Assembly: GCA_014193115.1 (NCBI GenBank)
Contig: BJHQ01000016.1
Coordinates: 1-64,000 of the forward strand
DNA length: 64,000 bases
Source of the DNA: Planctomycetota bacterium
Lineage (GTDB): Bacteria > Planctomycetota > UBA11346
Direction: 5' to 3'
The first letter of the stretch is position 1. The number at the start of each line of letters is the position of its first letter. A program made the position numbers and the translations under genes. The notes under the pieces were generated by a model that saw only the letters and a list, made by a program, of their open reading frames with translations, had not been told where the DNA came from and ran no database searches. Of the stretch, positions 9,268 to 17,982 are shown piece after piece.

Positions 9268-12200
9268 ATGGCTGATCTGAACCTGCGGCTGGCGGTGGTG
9301 GTCCGCACCGGCCGTGATGGGGTGCTGCGCGGCGAAGCCCTGCTCGTGCCGGGGTCCTTCCGGGTCGCGGACAGCCGCAGCGTCTTGGTTCCGGCGGTGA
9401 CGGAGGCTGCCGCCAAGGCCATCGCCGAGGATCTGCGCAACCGCGATGAACCAGCGGAAATCCAGCGCTTCGTGGTCTCGGGAACGCCCGAGGTGCGCTG
9501 GATCGCGTTCACCGTGCCGGCCCGCGCCCCGCATTGGACCGTGCCTTTGGCGCTGGAGACCCCCGCGCTGGTCTGGCATCAGTCGGGCCATGCCCGGGCC
9601 TGGTTGCCGGCGACCGGTACCCAGGTGGTGGTGGCCGAGCCGTCGCGTCTGGAGGCGGCCTGCGCCGAGGAGGCCGTGGCCTATCTCGATCGTTCGGGTC
9701 AGCGCGAATCGCTGGAGGCGGTGCTGGACCTGGCCGGCGACGATGACGTCGCGGTGGTCATGGTTCAGGCCCAGATCCTGCTGCCTGACGAGCGCAGCGA
9801 TGAGGACTCCGCCGAGCGCGAACTGCGGGCGGTGGCCGATCCGGTGCCCGGCGTCGCCACCACCGGCCAGGAAGCCCTGATCCGCGAGTGCGCCGGTTTG
9901 CTGGCCGGCCGCCGACCGCGCAGCGTATTGCTGGTCGGTCCATCGGGTGCGGGCAAGACGGCCCTGGTCGGGGCGCTGGCGCACCAGCCAGGGCTGCTCG
10001 GCGAACGTCCGATCTGGTCCACCAATGGCGGCCGACTGGTCGCGGGCCAGATCGGATTCGGCATGTGGCAGGCCCGGGCGGAACGGCTGCGGTCCATGCT
10101 GGTGGAACGTAGGGCGATCCTCCACGTCGGCAGCCTTGATGAGCTGGCCCAGACCGGGCGGAGCAGCCATAACCAGACTGGTGTGGCCGAGTTCATGCGC
10201 GGCTGGATCGCCCAGGCGGCTCCGCCGGTGGTCGCAGAATGCACGCCCGACGAATTGGCCCGGCTCGATGCCGACCTGCCTGGCGTGATCCAGGCTTTTG
10301 CCGTGATCCCGGTACCGTCGGCCTCGGTCGAACAGACCCGGGCGGTGCTGGTGGCGTGGCGGAACGCGGCCCAGGCCGAGGTCACCGAGGCTGCGATCGA
10401 CGCCGTGGTGGCGCTGCACCGGCGCTTCGCTGGACTGTCGGCTGCCCCAGGCCGCCCCCTGCGTTTTCTGGTGGACGCCTGGGATCGGCATCGACCCGGC
10501 GGCAGCGGCCCGGCCGCCGGACGGAGCGGTCCGATCGACCGTGACGCGGTGGTCGCGGCCTTCGCCCGCGCCACCGGCCTGCCGGCGCTGCTGGTTGATG
10601 ACCGGGTCGTCTTCGATCCGGTCGCGGTGCGTTCGTGGTTCGCGGCCCGGGTCGCCGGACAGCTGGCGGCGATCGACCAGGTGGTCAGCCGCCTGGCCGT
10701 GGCCAAGGCGGACCTCGCCCGCCGCGACCGCCCGCTGGCCAGCCTGCTGTTCGCCGGACCGACCGGCGTCGGCAAGACGGAATTGGCCAAGGCCCTGGCG
10801 GAGTTCCTGTACGGCGATCGCGGACGCCTGGCGCGGTTCGATCTCAGCGAATACGCCGATCCCTGGTCAGCCCTGCGCCTGGTGGGCAGTGCCGGCGGCA
10901 GGATGGGCCTGCTCGTGGCCCAGGTCCGCCGCGAGCCGTTCAGCGTGATCCTCCTCGACGAGATCGAAAAGGCCCATCCGCTGGTCTTCGACCTGCTGCT
11001 CCAGGCCCTGGGCGAGGGCCGGATCACCGATGGATCGGGGCGCACCGCCGATGTGCGGGCAGCGGTGGTGGTGATGACCAGCAACCTCGGCGCCGGCGAT
11101 GCTGTCCGCGGTGGGATCGGCTTCACCGCAACCGGCGCCAGCCCATGGCTGGCCGCGGTCGAAGGCCATTTCAGGCCGGAATTCGTCAACCGGCTGGATG
11201 CGATCATCCCATTCCAAGCGCTGGGCGCGGCGGCTGCCGCGACCGTGGTCGGCAACGAAATCGCGTCGTTGGCCGGGCGCTCCGGCCTGGCCGGAAGAAA
11301 CGTCTCGTTGCGCATCGACCCGTCGCTGGTCACGGCGTTGGCCACCATCGATCCGGCTAGCGGAGCCCGTGGGCTGAAACGGCGGATCGAAACCGCCATC
11401 GCCATGCCGGTGGCTGCGGTGCTCGCCCGGGCCGAGCTTGCCCCTGGCGCGGTGCTGGCGGTGGAGGCCACCGGCGTCCGGGTCGCCAGCCCGGGCCAGC
11501 CCGGTGTGCTCGCCGGCGAATCCCCAGCCACCCGCTGCCGGCGGCTGCTGCAACGCATCGATCGCTGTCCGACCGTGCAGGCCTTGCGCGCCGAACGGCT
11601 CCGCGGCCGGAACCGGCTCAACCGGCTGCGCCGCAACCGGCGAGCGGTGCCGATGGCGGCGAAGGACATCGAGCTGCTGCGATTCAGGACCGCACGGCTC
11701 GATGGGTTCGTGCTCGGCCTTGAGGACGACCTCGCCAAGGCCCATGCCGCTGAGCAGGACACCGGCGACCCCCTGCCGGATGGTGAGGCCCGGCTGGCCG
11801 AGATCTGGCGGCTGGAGCACGCCGAGCGCGATCCCGATTGGGCGGTGCTGGGAATCATCGCCGACGACCCGGCGGATGCGCTGCTTTTCGCCAGCATCTG
11901 GAAAACCGTGGCGGAACAGAGGGATTCCGTGGTCGAGGTGCGCCGGTCCGAGCGTCGCGGAGCCGACGACTGGACCGTGTCTCGACCCTTGGAGCCGCAG
12001 CTCAGCCGTCATCCCGGAGGCCAGGCGATCGTGCTCGTCGTGGCCGGGCCGATGGCCTTGCCGCGCTGGCTGACGCAGGCCGGCGTCCAGCGGATCATCG
12101 CCAACGGCGAGCGCCGTCAGGTGCTGCTGACGGTCTCATGGGGCGCTGCGAACGCTTGGCGGCCACCGGACTGGTGGGGGCGCAAAGCCAACGATCAGCT

Positions 12201-12396
12201 ACCTGCCCGGCGGGTCTGGAATGCCTCTGAGCGCAAGCTGATCTGGTCGGCCCGGTCGCCTGGCCGCCAGCAACCCGGCGAACAGTCACGGTTCTGGAAC
12301 GGCACCGATGCCCAGTGCCGCGCGTTGTGGCCGGACTTGATCGACGGGGATTTCCGGCAGCTGCTGCACGCACCGCTCGATGAGGCCGCGGCATGA
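9268..12396 (+). CDS. ClpB-like double AAA+ protein, paralogue 1 (degenerate ring 1, no ring-2 pore loop, long C-terminal extension)
   Basis: 1042 residues. Residues 1-about 200 are an unfamiliar alpha/beta N-domain in place of the Clp repeat domain. Ring 1 keeps a Walker A (GPSGAGKT, 224-231), but its Walker B reads ILHVGSLDEL without the D-E pair, and the ClpB 'ERRF' arginine-finger segment has become LPGVIQAF. Ring 2 is complete: GPTGVGKT (497-504), LLDE (D564/E565), MTSNLG, FRPEFVNRLD (finger R642) and sensor-2 GARGLKR (699-705). The GYVG pore loop between 'LVGS' and 'VRREP' is missing. The coiled-coil middle domain of ClpB is also absent. Residues about 730-1042 are an extension with a basic helical part and a segment loosely like a release-factor PCRF domain. 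First gene of a three-paralogue set. Confidence 0.85.
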   Translation: MADLNLRLAVVVRTGRDGVLRGEALLVPGSFRVADSRSVLVPAVTEAAAKAIAEDLRNRDEPAEIQRFVVSGTPEVRWIAFTVPARAPHWTVPLALETPALVWHQSGHARAWLPATGTQVVVAEPSRLEAACAEEAVAYLDRSGQRESLEAVLDLAGDDDVAVVMVQAQILLPDERSDEDSAERELRAVADPVPGVATTGQEALIRECAGLLAGRRPRSVLLVGPSGAGKTALVGALAHQPGLLGERPIWSTNGGRLVAGQIGFGMWQARAERLRSMLVERRAILHVGSLDELAQTGRSSHNQTGVAEFMRGWIAQAAPPVVAECTPDELARLDADLPGVIQAFAVIPVPSASVEQTRAVLVAWRNAAQAEVTEAAIDAVVALHRRFAGLSAAPGRPLRFLVDAWDRHRPGGSGPAAGRSGPIDRDAVVAAFARATGLPALLVDDRVVFDPVAVRSWFAARVAGQLAAIDQVVSRLAVAKADLARRDRPLASLLFAGPTGVGKTELAKALAEFLYGDRGRLARFDLSEYADPWSALRLVGSAGGRMGLLVAQVRREPFSVILLDEIEKAHPLVFDLLLQALGEGRITDGSGRTADVRAAVVVMTSNLGAGDAVRGGIGFTATGASPWLAAVEGHFRPEFVNRLDAIIPFQALGAAAAATVVGNEIASLAGRSGLAGRNVSLRIDPSLVTALATIDPASGARGLKRRIETAIAMPVAAVLARAELAPGAVLAVEATGVRVASPGQPGVLAGESPATRCRRLLQRIDRCPTVQALRAERLRGRNRLNRLRRNRRAVPMAAKDIELLRFRTARLDGFVLGLEDDLAKAHAAEQDTGDPLPDGEARLAEIWRLEHAERDPDWAVLGIIADDPADALLFASIWKTVAEQRDSVVEVRRSERRGADDWTVSRPLEPQLSRHPGGQAIVLVVAGPMALPRWLTQAGVQRIIANGERRQVLLTVSWGAANAWRPPDWWGRKANDQLPARRVWNASERKLIWSARSPGRQQPGEQSRFWNGTDAQCRALWPDLIDGDFRQLLHAPLDEAAA

Positions 12397-12475
12397 TCCG
12401 GTCGGCAAGCGCGGATCAGGTCAGGCGCCTGCAAACCGTCACGGAAACTCCTGAGCACCTGCAGGGCCGACGCTG

Positions 12476-15400
12476 ATGCGCCTGGCCATTCCCGTGTACC
12501 TGCGCCAACCCGAGCCGGGAGGACCGTTCGTGGTCTCGGCACTGACCCTGCCGGGGGCCAGCTCGACCAACCATGATGTCGAACGTGCTTTGACCGTGGT
12601 CCGCGACGATCTGCGGCGCCGGGCCGCGAATCTGATCGCGGCGGGCGACCATGTCGGTTTGGCGGCGATGGCTGGCGATGCCGAGGTCGAGGATCTGCGG
12701 ATCTCGGTGGATATCGATCTGCGCAGCCGGCATCTCTCCGCCGAGGTGCTGCTGGCGGTGCTGCCCGGTCCGGCGGGAATCCGGGCCCGCCTGCTCGACC
12801 TGCCAGGTCCGTGGTTCCATGCCCCGGGGCGGCCCGAGCTGGCCGCGCGCACCGCGGAGATCCTGCGCCATCGGTTGAAGGCGCTGCTCGACCGCGGCGC
12901 TGACCTGCCGGCCATCGCCGCCGCCAAGCGGGCCTGGATCCAGGTCGAAACCATCGTCTGCGATCTGTCCGATCGACGGAAGAAGACGGTCGATGACCGG
13001 CCACGTGCCGGGGTCGCCAGCAACGACCTGCCCGACGGCTGGGAGGAGCTCGAACGCTGCGGCCTGCGCCAGAAGGGCACCGTGGATGAGGCCAACGGCC
13101 GCGCCGAGCTGGCCGATCAGCTTGAAGCGGTGCTGAACCATCGCCAACGCCGTCCGGTGCTGATGGTCGGCCCGCCAGGCGCAGGGAAATCGGCGCTGAT
13201 CCGGACCGTCGCGGCGCGACGGGTGTCGATCGGCTCGATCTGGCACCTCAGCCCCGGGCGGCTGATCAGCGGCATGTCGTTCGTCGGCCAGTGGGAAGCC
13301 CGGCTCGAAGCGATTCTCGGCCACGCCGAGCGGCTCGACCTGGTGCTGTGGTTCGACGATCTGGTCGGCCTGTTCCGAGCCGGGCAGTCGAGCGCCAGCA
13401 CCTTCAACGCTGGCGCCCTGCTCAAGCGTTGGCTGGGCCGGGTGCGGATCGTCGCCGAAGCGACCTGGGAGGCCGCTCACGCCGCCGCCGAGCTCGATCG
13501 CGGTTTCACCGACGCCTTGCAGGTCCTGCCGGTGCCGCCCCTGGGCGAGACCGCGGCGCGGGCCGCGGTGATCCGCCTGGCTGCGGGCCTCGAAACCGAT
13601 CCGGCGGTGCGCTTCGGCCCGGGCACCTTGGACACCTGCCTGGCCCTGGCCCGCCGCCTGCGACCGGACCGGGTCCTGCCCGGTTCGGCCGCGGCCCTGG
13701 TCCGTGCCCTGGCAGCCCAAGGAGGCGCCGCCGATCCCGGGGCGGTGATCACCCACGCCGCAGCCACCACCGGGCTGGCCAGGGAGTTGATCGATCCCGA
13801 TCTGCGCTGCGATCGCGAGCAGCTGGCGACCAAGCTCTCCCACCGGCTCTCCGGGCAACCGGCGGCGGTGGCGGCGATGGCCGACGCGCTGGTCTTGGCC
13901 AAGGCCGGGCTCAACGATCCGTCCCGGCCGCTGGCGAGCTTCCTCTTCACCGGCCCGACCGGCTCCGGCAAGACCCGCGCCGCCGTGGCCTTGGCGGAAG
14001 TCCTGTTCGGCGGTGGCGGCGGCAGCCGCCTGATCCGGATCGACCTCAACGAATACGCTGGCAGCGACGCCGTCGAACGGCTGGTCGGAAGCACCCATCG
14101 TCCGGAAGGGGTGCTGACCGCGGCGATCCGGCGCCAGCCCTTCTCCGTCATCCTGCTCGACGAGATCGAGAAGGCCGACAGCGGCGTCGCCGATCTGCTG
14201 TTGCAGGTCCTGGGCGAGGGCCGGCTCACCGACGCGGTCGGACGCACCGCCAGCTTCGCCAACGCCGTGGTGGTGATGACCAGCAATCTTGGCGCGAAAC
14301 CAGCAGATGCCGGTCTGCTCGGCTTCACTGCCAGCGATGACGGCAGCGCCTGGCGGCAGGCGGTGGCCGAGTTCTTCCGGCCCGAATTCTGCGCCCGGAT
14401 CGACCGGCTCGTGCCCTTCGCGACGTTGCCCCACGAGACCATGCAGCGCATCGCCGGTGAGGTCCTGGCCGATCTCGCCCGGCGCGACGGCCTGCGCCAG
14501 CGACGCTGGCAGCTCGACGTCCGTCCCGAGGCCCTGGCGGTGCTGGCGGATCAGGCCGCTGCCAGTGGAACCCTGGGGCGCGGGGTGCGCGGAGCCATCC
14601 AGCAGCTGGTCGTCGCGCCCTTGGCCGAGGCGTTGGCCGTGGCCAGCAACCGCTTTCCCGCCCGGGTGGTGGTCGCCGGCAGTCCGGCGCCCCATCGCGA
14701 CCACCCGCTGACCGTCTCGGTCCATCCCTACCAGCCGGTCGCGCCGCGGCCGGTCCGGGACTTTCCCCAGGCCAGCGAAGCCCGGGTCGAGGCGCTGCTC
14801 GGGACCTTGGCCCAGCGCCGCGGCAGCGGGCCGATCGCCCTGGATGCGGCGGACCCCGGCCTGGCCGATCATTTCACGCTGAAAGAATCCTTGGAACGAC
14901 TTCGCCGACGGTTCCGGCGGAGTTCGCCGGATCTCGGCCCGGCGATCGACCTCGGTGAACGGCTGTGCGATGACGCCTATGCCGCCTGGGCATCCGGCCA
15001 GCTGATGGTCAGGACCGACGCCAACTCTCGGTCCAGCTCGACCACCGTGGAGGTCACCGCCATCGACCTGGCCCTGGCCGAGTTCCGCTGCACCCACCGC
15101 TTCAGCGAGGCGACCGTCATCGCCACCGCCGACGGCGCAGCAGAAGACCGCGCAGTCAAAGCGATGCTGTTCGCCCTGTACACCACCTTGGATGGCACCG
15201 GGATCGGACCGGTCCGGAGCCGGACTGAAGACATCCAGGCCAGCGCCGCCGCGGCGTGGACGGTGGCCGGCCATGGCGCCGCGGAACTGCTCGCGCCGCT
15301 GGCTGGCCGGCATCTGGCGATCGCTGCGGACGGCTCGGTCGTGGCGTTGCAGGTGACGGTGGCGGTGAACGGCGCCGCAACCATCAGCCGCGATGCGGTG

Positions 15401-15502
15401 GTCCGGGTCAGCGACACCAAAGGAGGTCTGGCCGATCTGTCGGCTGGTCGCTACCTGGATCCGCCCAGTCGTCTGGCCCTCGCCGCCTGGTTGCTGCCAT
15501 GA
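12476..15502 (+). CDS. ClpB-like double AAA+ protein, paralogue 2
   Basis: 1008 residues with the same architecture as the preceding gene: an N-domain of about 190 residues that is not Clp_N, ring 1, ring 2 and a C-terminal extension of about 265 residues. Ring 1 has GPPGAGKS (232-239) and a Walker B-like WFDDL with Asp in place of the catalytic Glu. The pore-1 position reads SGMSFVGQWEARL, with Phe where ClpB has Tyr. Ring 2 has GPTGSGKT (493-500), LLDE (D562/E563), MTSNLG, FRPEFCARID (R641) and a sensor-2 segment GRGVR. The GYVG pore loop is replaced by a shorter STHRPEG. It lies 79 bases after paralogue 1 and its stop overlaps the start of paralogue 3, so the set is likely one operon. Confidence 0.85.
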   Translation: MRLAIPVYLRQPEPGGPFVVSALTLPGASSTNHDVERALTVVRDDLRRRAANLIAAGDHVGLAAMAGDAEVEDLRISVDIDLRSRHLSAEVLLAVLPGPAGIRARLLDLPGPWFHAPGRPELAARTAEILRHRLKALLDRGADLPAIAAAKRAWIQVETIVCDLSDRRKKTVDDRPRAGVASNDLPDGWEELERCGLRQKGTVDEANGRAELADQLEAVLNHRQRRPVLMVGPPGAGKSALIRTVAARRVSIGSIWHLSPGRLISGMSFVGQWEARLEAILGHAERLDLVLWFDDLVGLFRAGQSSASTFNAGALLKRWLGRVRIVAEATWEAAHAAAELDRGFTDALQVLPVPPLGETAARAAVIRLAAGLETDPAVRFGPGTLDTCLALARRLRPDRVLPGSAAALVRALAAQGGAADPGAVITHAAATTGLARELIDPDLRCDREQLATKLSHRLSGQPAAVAAMADALVLAKAGLNDPSRPLASFLFTGPTGSGKTRAAVALAEVLFGGGGGSRLIRIDLNEYAGSDAVERLVGSTHRPEGVLTAAIRRQPFSVILLDEIEKADSGVADLLLQVLGEGRLTDAVGRTASFANAVVVMTSNLGAKPADAGLLGFTASDDGSAWRQAVAEFFRPEFCARIDRLVPFATLPHETMQRIAGEVLADLARRDGLRQRRWQLDVRPEALAVLADQAAASGTLGRGVRGAIQQLVVAPLAEALAVASNRFPARVVVAGSPAPHRDHPLTVSVHPYQPVAPRPVRDFPQASEARVEALLGTLAQRRGSGPIALDAADPGLADHFTLKESLERLRRRFRRSSPDLGPAIDLGERLCDDAYAAWASGQLMVRTDANSRSSSTTVEVTAIDLALAEFRCTHRFSEATVIATADGAAEDRAVKAMLFALYTTLDGTGIGPVRSRTEDIQASAAAAWTVAGHGAAELLAPLAGRHLAIAADGSVVALQVTVAVNGAATISRDAVVRVSDTKGGLADLSAGRYLDPPSRLALAAWLLP

Positions 15503-17742
15503 GCGCCGCAGGCAGGTCCTGGCCAGTATTCCTGTGGCAGGTCGCGCCCGGGGCGTGGTCGGCACGGCTGCTCTGCGACACCCAGCGCGAATCCGGGGCC
15601 GGCAGCGATCCGGACAGCGCCCTGGCCGAGCTGGCGCGCCGGCTTGCGGCCTTGACGAAATCCGGCCGATTCACCGATGATTCCCCGCCGGATGGCGATC
15701 CGGCCGTGATCGAATTGAGCCTCACCCTGCGCGGCGAGCGCAGCGGCAAAGGCCGGTCGTGGGCGACGCGGGATCCCATCCGCCTGGTGGTCCACGCCGT
15801 CGCCATCGAGGATTCCTCGGGCCGGGTCGCGCATCTTCCGGTGCTTGGGCTGGCAGTGCGGCTGCTCGTCGGCGACGACCTGAAGGACGCCGTCACCAAT
15901 CGTCTGCGCCGGTTCTTCAGCGGAGATCCCCCCGAGGACATCGCAGCGTATCTGCCGCCCACGCGCTGGAAAATCGCCTCGGTCAAGGTGCCGCAACGGC
16001 GCGCCGCGGGTCAGGTGGAGTCTGATCTCGGACCGCTGCCGCAAGTGGCGGAGCCAATGCTCGGCGGCGGCCGTGCCTGGCGCCGCGACGCGCTGGTCGC
16101 CGAGCTCGCCAGCCGGCTCGGCCGCGGCAGCATCGCCGTGGTCGGTGAGCCAGGATGCGGAAAGAGCGCGGTGATTTCAGCAGCAGCGAAGCTGAAGCAA
16201 CGCAGCGTCACAGAAACAGCCAATCCGCTGGAACCGGCCTCGCCTGCCCGCTCGCCGCCGCGCTTCTGGCGGACCAGCGCCCAGCGACTGATCGCCGGCA
16301 TGCGCTGGCTGGGCGAGTGGGAGCAGCGCTGCCAGGAGGTCATCCGCCGGCTGGCAGCGATCGACGGCGTCCTGGTGGTGGATTCGCTCGCTGAGCTGCT
16401 GGCGGTCGGCGGCGAGGATGAGATCGACAGCGTCGCGGCGTTCCTCGCACCCTTCATGACCCGCGGCGAGCTGCGCTTGGTGGGCGAGTGCAGCGCTCTC
16501 GAGTTCGACGCGATCCGGCGCCGCCTGCCGGCCTTCGCCGATGCCTGCGCCGTCCTCGCCGTTCCCGAACTGGCCGAGGCCGACGCCGCGGCGGTGGTGG
16601 CCCAGGCGCTGCATTCCGCCGCCGCCAGCCATGGCCTGACCGCCGAGCCGGCCGCGGCCGCCACCGTCTATGGACTGTTCAAACGTCATGCCGGAGCCGC
16701 GGGATTCCCCGGTCCGGCGGTGCGTTTCATCGATGAACTGGCCGGCTCGATCGAGCGCTCTGCCGGCCCGACCATCGATCCGGCAGCGGTGCGCGCGGCG
16801 TTCACCCGGCATGCGGGGCTGGCCCCGCGGCTGATCGATGATGGGATTCCCGTGCCGCTGGCCGAGGTCGCCGAGCGGCTCACGGGCAGCGTCATCGCCC
16901 AGGATTCCGCCGTCGAGACCGCGGCCCGGGTCGCGATCCTGGTCAAATCCGGGCTGGCCGATCCGCGCCGGCCGGTCGCCAGCCTGCTCTTCGCCGGCCC
17001 AACCGGAGTCGGCAAGACCCAGCTGGCCAAGGCCCTCGCCGCCGAGCTCTTCCCGGGCCTGGGCGACGAGGCCCTTGTCCGCCTGGATCTGAGCGAATAC
17101 GCAGGCCCCGATGCGGCGGTCAGGATGCTCGGCGCCGGCGGCCGGCCCAGCCCGTTCCTCGCCCGGCTGCGCCGGCAGCCCGCGGCGGTGGTGCTGCTCG
17201 ACGAGATCGAGAAGGCCGATCCGGTGGTCTTCGACCTGCTCCTGACCTCCCTGGACGAAGGTCGGCTCGGGGACCCGCTCGGCCGATCGACCTCGCTGCG
17301 CCAGGCGGTGATCGTGGCAACCACCAACCTCGGCGCCGACCACCGGCCCATCGCAGGATTCGCTGAACCACGCAGCGTCGCTGAAACCTCGGTGCGGACC
17401 GCGCTAGCGGTGCATTTCCGCCCGGAATTCCTCGCCCGGATCGACCAGGTGGTGGTGTTCCGCGCCCTCGATCGCGCCGCGGTCAGGCGGATCGCGGCGC
17501 TTGAGCTGGCGGCGCTCGCCCGGCGCGAGGGCCTGACCGCGCGCGGGCTGTCCTTGACCTGGGATCCGGCGGTGATCGAGGCCCTGGTCGTGCGCGGTTA
17601 CGATCCCGAACGCGGTGCCCGGGCGATGCAGCGGGCGGTCCACGATCTGGTGGCGACGCCGTTGGCGATGGCATTGCTTGCCGCTCCCGGTCCAGTCCAT
17701 CTCGCCTGGCACAACGGTTCAGTGAGCGTCCGGCGCGGCTGA
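15499..17742 (+). CDS. ClpB-like double AAA+ protein, paralogue 3 (no C-terminal extension)
   Basis: 747 residues. The ATG at 15499 overlaps the stop of paralogue 2 (ATGA), which fixes the start although the frame is open further upstream. The N-domain (about 1-190) again follows the strand-helix-strand pattern of the other two. Ring 1 has GEPGCGKS (216-223), a pore position with Trp (AGMRWLGEWEQR) and a Walker B reading VVDSL (D295, S296), lacking the Glu. Ring 2 is intact: GPTGVGKT (500-507), LLDE (D568/E569), TTNLGA, FRPEFLARID (R647) and GAR sensor 2 (706-708). The GYVG loop is again absent (GAGGRPSPFL). The protein ends soon after the small subdomain of ring 2. A hetero-oligomer with the other two is plausible (inference). 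Confidence 0.85.
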   Translation: MSAAGRSWPVFLWQVAPGAWSARLLCDTQRESGAGSDPDSALAELARRLAALTKSGRFTDDSPPDGDPAVIELSLTLRGERSGKGRSWATRDPIRLVVHAVAIEDSSGRVAHLPVLGLAVRLLVGDDLKDAVTNRLRRFFSGDPPEDIAAYLPPTRWKIASVKVPQRRAAGQVESDLGPLPQVAEPMLGGGRAWRRDALVAELASRLGRGSIAVVGEPGCGKSAVISAAAKLKQRSVTETANPLEPASPARSPPRFWRTSAQRLIAGMRWLGEWEQRCQEVIRRLAAIDGVLVVDSLAELLAVGGEDEIDSVAAFLAPFMTRGELRLVGECSALEFDAIRRRLPAFADACAVLAVPELAEADAAAVVAQALHSAAASHGLTAEPAAAATVYGLFKRHAGAAGFPGPAVRFIDELAGSIERSAGPTIDPAAVRAAFTRHAGLAPRLIDDGIPVPLAEVAERLTGSVIAQDSAVETAARVAILVKSGLADPRRPVASLLFAGPTGVGKTQLAKALAAELFPGLGDEALVRLDLSEYAGPDAAVRMLGAGGRPSPFLARLRRQPAAVVLLDEIEKADPVVFDLLLTSLDEGRLGDPLGRSTSLRQAVIVATTNLGADHRPIAGFAEPRSVAETSVRTALAVHFRPEFLARIDQVVVFRALDRAAVRRIAALELAALARREGLTARGLSLTWDPAVIEALVVRGYDPERGARAMQRAVHDLVATPLAMALLAAPGPVHLAWHNGSVSVRRG

Positions 17743-17784
17743 GCCGAGCTGCTGGGCTCAAGCGCAAAACATTCAGTCAAAGAC

Positions 17785-17822
17785 GGCGAAAGCCGAAGGC
17801 TCTGGCGAAAGCCGAAGGCTCT
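17785..17822. repeat. Two tandem 19-bp units with internal mini-palindrome
   Basis: GGCGAAAGCCGAAGGCTCT occurs at 17785-17803 and, identical, at 17804-17822. Each unit contains AGCC-GAA-GGCT, a small hairpin. It sits between the AAA+ cassette and the AspT-like gene. Confidence 0.8.
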
Positions 17823-17982
17823 GGCAAGGACAACCACCCAGAGTTGCCGGAGCGGCGCTCGGTCGGACGTGCCTTGGGAGGAGTCAAGGCCCTGTTCCCG
17901 GCCAGATGGCTGAACCGTGCTACTCCAAAACCGCGCATGATACAGCACATCACTTTCACCATCCTGGGCCACAATCCCAGCC

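Noticed and set aside
12416-15565. Antisense open frame of 1049 codons opposite AAA+ paralogue 2
   Set aside because: A shadow of high-GC codon use. The encoded sequence is Gly/Gln/Arg/His-rich without domains, and the plus strand has clear AAA+ motifs.
9268-17742. Annotation of the three AAA+ genes simply as clpB or clpC
   Set aside because: Missing Clp N-domain, middle domain and GYVG loop, and a damaged first ring; calling them disaggregases would overstate the evidence.
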